Position numbers and translations under genes: made by a program. From Rhea pennata (taxonomy: Eukaryota; Chordata; Aves; Rheiformes; Rheidae), in the NCBI RefSeq assembly GCF_028389875.1, contig NC_084669.1, positions 27,640,567 to 27,704,566 of the forward strand: DNA of 64,000 nucleotides, given 5' to 3'. Under the pieces are notes generated by a model. That model ran no database searches. It was given only the letters and a program-made list of their open reading frames with translations, and had not been told where the DNA came from. Of the stretch, positions 53,067-62,612 are shown piece by piece. The first letter of the stretch is position 1; every line of letters begins with the position of its first letter.

Positions 53067-53126
53067 CTGCCATTTCGGTGAATGGCAGCAATGTGACTAT
53101 GTCCAAAGCCAGACCATTCCATGGTC
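53067..53126. repeat. Two neighbouring perfect inverted repeats
   Basis: CTGCCATT (53067-53074) pairs with AATGGCAG (53081-53088) across a 6-base loop. Then GACCAT (53112-53117) pairs with ATGGTC (53121-53126) across 3 bases. The surrounding 300 bases are somewhat richer in CpG and GC than their flanks. Confidence 0.85.
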
Positions 53127-54524
53127 GGTTTTTCATCAGACAATCTAAGCCTATCTTGAGAGGAAGCTACAGCTGACAGTCTGTCTTTGTTGGTTTGCGC
53201 TAATAGCAAGGATTCAGTTCTTTGCCAGGGAAGGAATATCCTTTTGAAGTAAAGCATGTTTGTTAGCTGTGCTTTAGTCCAAGACCCCTTGTGATCTTGT
53301 TTTCTTACTGAGAATGCTGTACTTGAAATACAGTGTTAAGTATGGCTACTGAAAGATTTAAAATGTAAAACTTTGAAAGGGTATATAAAAAGCAAGTAAT
53401 TTTTTATTGAAAAGCACAGGAACGCAGAAGGCAAGCTACTGCTCAGGATTGTTCATCCCAGCTCAAATTGTGGAAATGCAAAGAAACTTATTAAATGAAC
53501 AAAAGTGTAACTATATATGACAACCACACTGTTAGATTCGGATCTTTTTCCATCTTCCCAGTGCTCAGCTGACATCTGTATAGAGAAGAATTGATGCAGT
53601 TATTTTTGGTTATAAGATCAACCTTTCTGGATAAACATATCACTTAAAATATGAAGCCTGTTACTTAAAAGCAATGGATTTTTCTTGTTTAACTGATTCA
53701 TCAAATCACAGAAGAAAGATCCTTGAATTGAGCAGTCCTTGACCCCTTTGGCAGTTTCTGCAACCTCCATCTGAGTAATATTTGTTGTAGTTGTGCTGCA
53801 CTTATACAGAAGTAGTATGTGGTTGGCTGACTTAGGAATTCCATTTTCAATTAACTGTAACACTTCACTGGGATATTTTTACCCTTTGAAATAGTGATTG
53901 TTGCAGAACAGTACATTAACTCTTAACCATTAACTACTACTAACAGAAGCTTAGGCAACATAATGAGTAAGAAAGTGGATGAGGACATAGATCTCGATTC
54001 CGGTTTGTGTAATAGTCATGGTGATCAGATCTGTACATTGAACTGCAAGAAGAACTACAAACCAACATAAATCCTACTGCTGCCTACTTGAAGTCCACCT
54101 TATTTCAAATTAATGCACTATAGTATGTGTTTATATATATACTTACATACAGATACGTTTTTTAAAAAAATTATAAACAGATGTCTGTGCGAAGTTCGTA
54201 TCTTTCAACAAGAGTCTCACTCTCCATTGGGAACATATCTTACCTTGTTAAATGAGTAGTCAGAGACTAGAGAGAACAATGTGATAAGAAACTATAAAGC
54301 AGGTGGTCTCACCCAAATCACTTTCCTTCTCAGTTAATTTATTCCAAGAAACACTTATCTAGGAGTACATTTTGCCGGAGTGGCTTGTATGTCAAAACTG
54401 GATTTAATTTGCAAAACTGTAATGTTTCCAGTAATAACTTGGGGGGTTTGTTACCTTTTTATTTTAAGTCACACATAAGACTAAAGAATAAAGCTGGATC
54501 ATAAAACCGGCGATCATAAAAACG

Positions 54525-54830
54525 GAAGAAATCTTGAGATTGCTTAGTCCATCTGTCCTGCTAATTCAAGGCATGATGAAGTATGTATCTTGCCCCTCAC
54601 AGATACTTGTTTAATGTTTCTAATATCAGGGAGACTACAGTTATGTCATTCCAGAAGTTCACTGTCCTTGTAAGAAAGTTGTGTGTTGTGTTTTTGCTTG
54701 AGTCTTCCTTGCTACCTTATTTCTTGCTTTATTTGCTTTTGCAGCGGGAATGAAAATACTGCTTTCATCCTTGTAATAGCCTTACTTATCCTGGTGGTCT
54801 GCTTCAATGTTCTCTAAACATTCCCAACTT
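54525..54830 (-). mobile_element. Old, diverged CR1-like remnant
   Basis: Blocks resembling the reverse complement of CR1 occur in order: 'ttgcttagtccatctgtcctgct', 'cattccagaagttcactgtcc' and 'catccttgtaatagcc'. Divergence is high and no frame survives. The limits are approximate. Confidence 0.45.
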
Positions 54831-55037
54831 ATCAGCCTTTCTTTGTAAGCCGTGTATCTTTTACTTTTTTCCCCCCTTGTTTTCGGTGGTTGTTGAAATG
54901 TAATCAAAACTGGAGCTAGTGTTTCAGCTGCACGGAATTGAATGATTCCTTCAAATCTCAGGGGCAAAAGATCACATTTGGTAATAACATATGCAACACT
55001 GTTGTCAACTTTTAGTTACAGTCCACTAGATACTTAC

Positions 55038-55158
55038 CATCAAAAATGTCTATAAGTGGGGTTTCTGGAGTCATGGGGATGTTCCGTGTTGTCTCACTGA
55101 TGATATTGAGTAGTGACTTTACTTCTGATTCTAGATACTCCACTGTTTTTATTACCTT
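55038..55158 (-). CDS. PLAC9: PLAC9 internal exon (C-terminal helix region)
   Basis: On the - strand the acceptor is ttgttttcattag and the donor G|GTAAGT, a near-perfect site. The 121 bases encode KVIKTVEYLESEVKSLLNII, then SETTRNIPMT and PETPLIDIFD plus one base. The heptad-like spacing of V/L/I residues suggests an amphipathic or coiled-coil helix, as in the mammalian protein. If this intron were retained, translation would stop nine codons later. Confidence 0.87.
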
Positions 55159-56465
55159 CTAATGAAAACAAGGGAGACAGCTGGAGAAAGGAGCGGTAAA
55201 AGGGTCAAGTAGAAGGAATTGTACCAAATATATTAGTAGGAGAGCAAATCTAAGGGCCTGTAATACTAACAGCTAATTTAACTTATACTACTCATTGCAG
55301 AGACTTACATATTTCTTGTGTGATACTGGCATCTAGTGGCCCTGAGAATTAAAATTTCATTTTGCCAGACTTAAATTACAGCACCTCTGTATGAAGAACT
55401 ACCTGTAATGTTGACTTTTTAGAGGAAACTGTGTGTGGTGTGCTCTTGTTGTATGGGGGTTTTTTTGGTTGTTAAATAATTATCTTCTATTTCTGAGCCA
55501 CCATTGCATCCAAGAGAAACAATCTACCAGAGAGAATGAGACAAACTGACTGGGAGGCAGGGAATGAAGATGGTGAGGGCTGAAGCAAGATTGCTAACAT
55601 TAGCATTTGAGAACCAACAGAATGTAGTTTGGCAGCTACCCAGTTTGGAGTAGTTAGCGCTGAACACAAATCTTGTGGGAAAAAGTACTAAAACATTCCA
55701 GCTTCCCTACAGCAATCCCAAAGTCACGAGCGTCCGAAGGAGCAGAAACTCCTCCTTCATTCTCTGAGTTGCCTGCAGAATTCACGTTTAACCGTGAGCA
55801 GATGTGAAAGCTTTGCACTGTATCCAGAAGTAGAACCTTTCCAGGGGTAATGAAATATCACTGCTCTTAAATAGACCAAGAATCTGTTATAACGGCCAAA
55901 GATATCTTACCTTTCCCTGCACTCACTCTTGTGCTTCTGGAAATACATAAAGATTTTGTTAGCCTTTTGGATGTGATACAATACTTGTGTCTTTTCTACT
56001 GGCCTTTTACTGAAGGGCTGGAATTTTTGATGAATACAGCAAGTCTGTGGGCTTTATTTAACTTTACAGGTACCAGCTCTGAGATTGTTATATTGAAGGC
56101 AGTGTTATTAGCTTTAGAAAAGGCTAATAAATAGTAGCTCAGTGACTGATTAAGCAATTGGTTAGAATCCGTCAAGATGATACATTTTTACTAATGATGG
56201 TTGCATGGGTAGTTACAAAACATTACATGTGAAAATAGTAGCTCCTGAATTTTTTCTTAGAGGATCAAGAAGGAACAGTGACTAAAAATGTGATTCGTCT
56301 TACTTTTCTTTGGTCAAAATGTTAGGGCAGAGTTCTTGTTTGGTCCAGGAGTTAATGCTCTTACCTCTTCGATAATATCCAAGTGTTTGTGGATGGTATC
56401 CTGCTCGTCACACCAGCCTGCACTTTCCAAATCTCCAGGTAACACACTGACAGGCTCTGCAGCAG
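55038..56465 (-). CDS. PLAC9: PLAC9 (placenta-specific 9), partial: two internal coding exons
   Basis: PLAC9 is a small secreted protein of roughly 100 residues with an N-terminal signal peptide; its molecular role is poorly known. Two - strand exons, 56365-56465 and 55038-55158, join in phase. They give AAEPVSVLPGDLESAG, then WCDEQDTIHKHLDIIEE, then KVIKTVEYLESEVKSLLNII and a tail ending PETPLIDIFD. From memory, human PLAC9 has AAAEP, then CDRHMAVQRRLDVMEEMVEK, then TVDHLGTEVKGLLGLLEE, ending PDLLGDGF, a clear block-by-block match. Splice phases (1, 0, 1) agree with that alignment. The signal-peptide exon and the last exon are missing from this call. Convergent orientation with ANXA11 is as in human. 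Confidence 0.85.
55159..56364 (-). other. PLAC9: PLAC9 intron between the two recognised exons
   Basis: A phase 0 intron of 1,206 bases (- strand GTAAGA donor). It contains a CTCF-like word at 55328-55341 (GGCCACTAGATGCC on the - strand). No repeat was recognised. Confidence 0.85.
56365..56465 (-). CDS. PLAC9: PLAC9 internal exon (mature N-terminal region)
   Basis: On the - strand the acceptor is acttcttccag and the donor GAAGAG|GTAAGA. The exon starts in phase 1 with (G)CT GCT GCA GAG, i.e. A-A-A-E-P as at the end of the human signal-peptide region. It continues VSVLPGDLESAGWCDEQ and DTIHKHLDIIEE. The single Cys followed by acidic Asp matches the human STACDRH site. Confidence 0.87.
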
Positions 56466-59400
56466 CTGGAAGAAGTCACAGTTAATTAACGGGAGGTTTT
56501 TTTGAAAGCAATTCTTACCTTTCTGAGTAAGGAATGGTATTTGGCATGCTAGATGACCTTGTTTATGAAACACAGATGTAGGAGTCCCAGGTAGAAATTG
56601 AACCTCTCCCTATAATTGCATTCCTACCGCACCGCTGTGCCTCTCTCACTGCGTTGTACCTAGTGGCAAGGTGGTTTGGAATAAGTTTGCTGTTGGGCTG
56701 GGATTCATTTTTATGTGCTTGTTTTTTTACACAGTCTGTTTTTCTGTCTTGTAGGGTAAGTTTGTAGATTTTAACATAACTCTGTCTCTGCCAGTAGAAA
56801 ACCTAAGCGTTATGAAGACACATCAGTTCCTCTTAGACTTTCCACACAAGTAACTGCTGTGAGGAGCAGCTAAGTTTTGATACTTGTGCCCCTAAGGGAT
56901 GCGAGCTGGTGATTCTGTCATGCCAGAAACTTGTCCGTAACAGTCTTTTTTTTTTTTTTTTTTTTTCAATGGGAAGGGAAACGATAAAAGTGTGCGCTGT
57001 TGATGCCATTTGCTGACAATGTCACTTGTGTATGGTGCTGTTTGCAGTCACCCAGCTCAGTCAGTTTATCTGTGGACCTCTTCAGTACTCATGAGCTCTT
57101 GCTTTCTTTGAATGTTTGACTCTGTTGGCCATACTCCATGAAGGGGCAGTGGATACCTGTCAATGTCCATGCTTTAATGGAACCCGTTTCTTTTTCCTGA
57201 CATTTTTGCAGCATTTGATATCTTCTGAATTTTAATATGTTTGTATAAAATGTAGCAGAGCATTTTAAAACCCACTAAAGTGACACTGCGTCTTGTTCCA
57301 TGTTCGCAAAGTTAGGTCTGGATCTTGATTGATGTGTGAGGATGCTATAATGATAAGTAGCAGTAACTCATTTCATTCTCATTTGATTATAATGAAGACA
57401 AACAGAGGAAACTGCTGGCTTGCATTACAATGAATGTTTAGAAGCATAATAAGAAGGGCAAATAGTATTGTCTTCAGTTCTGTTGTGTGCAAGCAGTGAT
57501 TTGGAGATGGTGCAATGTATCACCGCAAGTCTGTGCCAAGATTTTTGGAGCTGTAGGTGTCAAATGATGGCAAATATATGCCAGTAAGGCTTGTAGCCAT
57601 TGCATTTTGATTGGATGAGAAGTGTACTGAGAGTTGGAATGGCATCCTTGAAATTATGTCTGTGTGGGGGGGAGGGGAGGATTAAAATGTTTTCTGATAT
57701 GCTAGGAGTGGCATTGCTTAAAAATTGGTTTGGCAGAGTTTTAAGAAGAAAGTATTTTTGGTTGTTTATTTGTAGTAGATTTAATTTGCTTTTTCGTGCG
57801 TTTACCAGGAGGTGGTGCTACTAGGACCGAATCCCAGTGGATGAATCTGCCTATTTAATACTTACACAAGTCTCTAGGAATGCATACATAAATGCTAGCT
57901 ATCCGAAGTTGCACTTATTCTTCTTCTTAGTTGCTGCTTTTGGTGTTTGTGGAGTGTTATTATTTTGTCTTCAGCTGCCAGTCAAGTGAACAGTATTACT
58001 ACTTGAAAATTTTTTGTGTTAAGATGTTTATTCAGTTATAGCCAGAATAATTGAAGTTTTGTATCAGAAATGGAGGTTACACAACAATGGCTGCTCTTTC
58101 TCTGCAAACCTTTTCTACCTTAATAATAGGATAATGTTGTCAGGAACTAGTAGAATTTCCAGCTTTCCAATATTCACAGCTGTAAGCCTGATGATTTGAT
58201 CCACCAGGATGGTAAAGTGCCACCTTGTCATGCCTAAGAGAGGACCCAGGGCAAGCAGAATGTGTGATGGTGAGATCTAACTACAAATGAGCTGTGAAAA
58301 TGGGGCAACAGAACTCCTTAAATGAACTAAGAGCAAATGTAAGAATTTAGGAATCCCAGAAGGGATTATTTTTCACTGTATTAATCCAACTGTAGGTGGC
58401 TGTATCACAAAGTTGAAGGGGAAGTTTGGGTGAGGGCCAGCACACATGCGTTATTTGCATTTAGTAAAGGAGCTTTTGGCCAGCCGTAAGTTACATGCCA
58501 GGCTTGTTTACTTTTTTTCTGTTCTCTAGAAATGGAAAATGCAAGAGAGTTAATGTTAGCTAGTTCAAGTTAGCGTTGGCCAATTCTTTCTCTGATCATG
58601 CTTCGTATATCATGCTAGTCCGTTAAGGAGAACAAAGCTCTGTTATAAGAGAAGCAGAAGTAGCTGTTTGTCCTGCCAGACTCAGACCCAGACCCAGAGT
58701 TTCTCTGACATTTCCAAACTGTCTGAGGGCACAGGGTATATTCCTGCTGCCATGTCAGCACTATCCTTTCATCTTTTTCCTGATACAGAACCTTAAATCC
58801 TCACCAGAGCTCCAAAATGCTATGCCAAAGTGACTATTTGAAGCAGAAATGACATAGGGACTTACCCAAAATACCACTTTAATCATTGCTTTAGCGTTAA
58901 CCCTTTTGTGTGAAAAAAGATTCTATTCTGCACAAACCTCAGCATCTTGCTGAGCCTGACTGCTGCCCTGAGCAGGTGAACACAGGTGGGGAGAGAGGTC
59001 AGACGTCGTGGATGACCTAGTGGTTTGTTTGGAGCAGGGTATTCTACGGTAGGTGTAGAAAGACAGTTTAAGGTGGTTGCATTTCACTGTGAGGTTAGCA
59101 AAAGACCATGCAGCTTTGTGCAAATACGCACCTCTAGAGAACAAGGTAGAAAAGTTGCTGTGAAATGCATGCTTCAGTAACACTTAATTCTTTGCGGGGT
59201 TGTTTTTTCTCTTCTGACAGAGAGAGAACAAGCGGGTCCTCAAGTTGCCGGATTTTGAGAGCGTGTTGCTATTGCTAAGTGGCAATGGTAACGGACTCAC
59301 TGAAAGAGGAAGTGTCTTGTGATAGTTCAGTAGGGTTATAAGATCTTCTGTAGACCATTAGGACCAGTGCAGTGACTACAAAATTTGACAAATGGTCCAA

Positions 59401-59600
59401 GCCTAAGTATCTCAAGAAACAGCTGATAGCTGTTGTTTGTGAGTGATGAGTGCTAGCAAAAAGTTGATTTTTGAAGTCAAAGGGAGACCTCAAAGTATGA
59501 TAACCCAGAAGAAACATTCTTGGCCCTGGTGTGCATGTCTGTGTCTGATTAGCAACTTGCACACCTGAGCAGAGGTGCTCTTGCCCTTTTGATTGCCACT
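56466..59600 (-). other. PLAC9 upstream or intron 1 DNA, first exon not located
   Basis: The signal-peptide exon must end in phase 1 with a - strand donor. I found no convincing hydrophobic start here and no CpG island. The region includes a run of 21 T at 56946-56966. It may be intron 1, with exon 1 further right or beyond the window. Confidence 0.45.
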
Positions 59601-59605
59601 TGTGA

Positions 59606-59617
59606 CCCCCCCCCCCC
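59606..59617. repeat. Poly(C)12 tract
   Basis: Twelve consecutive C, a run prone to slippage and assembly error. On the - strand it is a G12 run near the start of an unremarkable open frame. Confidence 0.9.
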
Positions 59618-59979
59618 ACCAGAACAGGGTACTTCAGGGGGCTGCTGTTGCCCCTGGATAGGCAGCCAGTGCTTTGGGCGGTATAGTTCCTACATCTCTG
59701 TTTTCTGATCCTTGGCTTGAGGCTTTAGTTTCCTAAACCTGCTTATTATTTTGGTATCTGGCTTTAGCTGTTAGTCTACAGCCTTTCTCACTGGGTTGGG
59801 CTGTTCACAGGACACATCCGATCACTAGGTCACTATGGTCAGACCATTCATAGAAGCAATAATTTCCATGTGCTCAGAGACTCACACATTGCTTATGAGT
59901 ATTGCCCTTCGCTGTATTGCAATTGCTGAAAGAAAAATGCACCGTCTGACCTCGGAGCTGACCTTCACCAGCAGCATCT

Positions 59980-60035
59980 CTGTATCACGTGATAGTAGCA
60001 GGCCCTATATAAAGGGAGCAAAGAAATAAAGGCTG
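59980..60035 (+). promoter_or_regulatory. Candidate TATA promoter or LTR remnant
   Basis: An E-box CACGTG (59986-59991) is followed 14 bases later by TATATAAA (60006-60013) and then AATAAA (60025-60030). A TATA box closely followed by a poly(A) signal is the layout of a retroviral LTR U3/R region, but it could also be chance or an unrelated promoter. No LTR ends or coding remnants were recognised nearby. Confidence 0.3.
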
Positions 60036-60137
60036 CAAGCTGTATAAGCAGTATATATTAGTATTTACTAATGACCTTTTAGAGTACTTCCATGTACTTG
60101 CTCTCAGTTGCTGAAGAAACCTTTTAAAAATAAAAAT

Positions 60138-60240
60138 TAGAATTTTTCCTTGACTATCGAACTAGAATTTTTCCTTTCCTATCAAAGCATCTTGATCTTC
60201 ACAGGTCCCTTCCAACCTCAACCGTTCTGTGATTGTGTTG
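60138..60240 (+). mobile_element. CR1 3'-end fragment beside a 25-bp-period duplication
   Basis: Bases 60194-60240 follow the CR1 3' end on the + strand (ggtcccttccaacctcaacc, then 'ttctgtgatt'). Just upstream, the unit 'tagaatttttcct' with about 10 more similar bases occurs twice (60138-60160 and 60163-60185). Confidence 0.75.
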
Positions 60241-61691
60241 TGCATAAATGCAGCAAAGTGTAGATAGTCAATTTTAAAACTAACTTTTAAAGGTAAACTG
60301 TTCTTTGTATATTGTATAAGACATATTTAAAATTATAGCGTGTGTTCGCAACTTCAAGCAAATGTGTAAGTTCATAGAATGAATTTAGGATTTCAGACTA
60401 TTTTCTAGTCATACTTCAATGTCTGGAATATCTCTTTTGAAATGTAATGGATTGGTTCGGGCAGATACTAGCTGTAATGTTTCAATATGTGAGAGAATAT
60501 TACATGAAGTTCCCATTTGCAAATCCCCACCTGATTTCTTGCGCATGACAGTTAGATTCTTAAGGCCCATGCTATTTAATGTGTAAGTGGTTATTCTGTT
60601 AAGAATAAGGAAGTTATTTGTTCAAGACAGTATGACCTGTACATTTATAAAAGGATAAAACACTGCCAATCACCCAGAAACTTAGACTTGTTCTATGCAT
60701 TATGCCTCATTTTTTAATCTGATTTAAAATCCTCTGAGCTATGTTTTTGGTGTCTGTAAAAGCTGAGTAGCTCTAACTGCTCTCTGCTGTGATACAGCTA
60801 AAAAACAGTAGATGGAGCAGAAAAACGGTGAATTTCTGAGGCAGTTTCTAACAACAGTCTGTTTAATGGATGTATATGAGAGAGGTAGTATGATGAAGAG
60901 TGAAGATCTATATATCACGCAGCCTGACTGAACAAAACTTCATCTTATAATAGGGGATAGAAAGAGCAATGAACTGAGAATTAATACAACCTGAGCAGAT
61001 AGGTTAAGAACAAAGGCCTTAATTTTATAACCTTAATAACCTGTCTCAGCGGAGCTCCTTTGTCTCATGTAGATTTGGTATATTTTTCTCAACTTCCATT
61101 TGTTGTTTCTTTGTACTTTTTAAGAAGTAAGTTCCTTTCTAGTTCCATTAAGATTCTGTCTCATTAGATGCTGTCATTTATTTATATTACAATATATAAG
61201 CAAATGCATGTATATATATGTGCTTATATTGGTGTGTGTACATTATATATAAACATATGTAAACATACACACAGAGTCCTTCAAAATCTCTGGTTGAAGT
61301 TAGTATCAAAATTCAGAGCGGTATTGCTAACTTTTACTTTGCTAATAGAAAGTTGTTACATGGCAGCTCTTGTGCTCCCCTCTATCCAGTCCCAGGCCAT
61401 TAGTGCTATGTATAAGCAACCTCGTGTCAACATATCTGTGTGTCACACAGCTACCTGATGGGTCGGTGGAGCAGAGGAAGGTATAAAATGATTGAAAGCT
61501 GGAACAGGACAATTTAGACTAAGGTGCAAATTTTTAAGTTAGCCAGTGGAGCAAGTTAGTGGTTGATGTGTCCTCTGCATTCCTTGTCCTCTTTACAAGA
61601 GTCCTTCCTAAAGATACGATGTACGTCATACTGAGGTTACAGGCTTTAGGCAGAAGTTACTGATTTGGTTCTTTGGACTGTGTTATGGAGA
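60241..61691. other. AT-rich DNA, no gene seen
   Basis: No exon was recognised. TA/GT-rich simple sequence occurs around 61,168-61,275, and the open frame there is a by-product of it. Confidence 0.5.
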
Positions 61692-61748
61692 AGGTCAAAC
61701 TAAATGATCGTAGTGTTCCCTATTGGTCTTGAAGTCTATAAAATCTGT
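61692..61748 (+). mobile_element. Old LINE (CR1-class) 3'-end fragment
   Basis: The pattern 'aaggtcaaactaaatgatc', then 'tagtgttccctattggtctt', then 'gaagtctataaaatctg' resembles the conserved 3' end of old CR1-class LINEs in sauropsids. Only about 55 bases are recognisable. Confidence 0.55.
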
Positions 61749-62514
61749 TTTGCCTCATTCCCTGACCAGTGTGGTTTTGAAAGTTAACTGAGAGTTCATG
61801 TTGTGCTCAGTAGGGAGGAAGGGGTAAAAACAAAGCAGACCACAAGCCAAAAGAAAGACAAGTAAGACTGAAACGGGAACCAGATGTCAAATAAAGAAGT
61901 CTGAAAATATGTGATAAATGAAGGGGAATAAAGAAGGGCACATATAACAGTTGAAGAAAACATGCTATGGTGTTTGTTCTTGTTTGTAGTACCGTAGGTT
62001 TAGCAGTATCCTTCTATTCCTGTAGCATATAGCATATGGTAGAAAGATCGCTTGTAATGAGAAAATGAAGGAGGTAGTAATGGATTTATGTTTCAATGGG
62101 AAAAAATTCATGAACTTGAGTATTTTTGAAGAATGACCTAACTGGGTTGGGAAGAAAGCAAGGGACCTCTGAAAGTGAATCTTGCTTGAATTATTCCTTA
62201 TCTAATTATAGTGCTGGACTCCACATTGGAGCGCATGTATAACTTTGAAGTGTTAGCTCAAGAAATTACACAGTTTACAGAAGTAATTTGTGAGATTGAC
62301 TAACTTGTACCTGAGGACAGAACAGGTTCAGATGCAGATATCTGTCAGTATTGGGCTCTCAGACCTATGTCCATGTTAGGCTGAAACTATTAGTTGTATT
62401 TAATTTGGGGGTTGTGCCTAAAGGTATCAAACTTAGTTTCCAGTTATGTCAACTCTTACTTGCATTGGCATCCTTCCATGTGGAAATACCAGATCGACTT
62501 TTTGTACCACTTTG

Positions 62515-62612
62515 CAGGGTCACGGAGTGGTTGAGGTTGGAAGGGACCTTTAGAGACGACTTAGTCCAACAGTGAAGGCTTGAGCAGGGTCACCTCAGGC
62601 AGGCTGCCTGCT
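62515..62612 (-). mobile_element. Short CR1 3' fragment
   Basis: On the + strand the sequence 'tcacggagtggttgaggttgg' followed by 'aagggacc' and 'ttagtccaac' is the reverse complement of a CR1 3' end. It then breaks off after a 'gcagggtcacctc' block. The copy is severely truncated. Confidence 0.85.

Larger units (their letters stand above)
52681..55037. other. Intergenic region and probable PLAC9 3' part
   Basis: This stretch separates the two converging genes. It holds paired hairpins at 53067-53126 and an old CR1-like remnant near 54.5-54.8 kb. It probably also contains the last PLAC9 exon, which I cannot fix. One candidate - strand acceptor (a T-rich tract ending in ttcttgcag) would place an exon edge at 54042, and a - strand AATAAA lies at 53404-53409. 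The open frame at 53618-53863 (- strand) shows no family match. Confidence 0.5.

Noticed and set aside
59132..59183. Possible PLAC9 signal-peptide exon (- strand, starts MLLKHAFHSNF, donor in phase 1)
   Set aside because: The phase fits, but the peptide is not hydrophobic enough for a signal peptide, the donor GTGCGT is weak, and there is no promoter signal nearby.
59381..59404. A - strand stretch reading RLGPFVKF, reminiscent of TMEM254, the human neighbour of PLAC9
   Set aside because: Only seven or eight residues agree, the similarity stops at once on both sides, and no matching flanking exons or proper splice sites were found.
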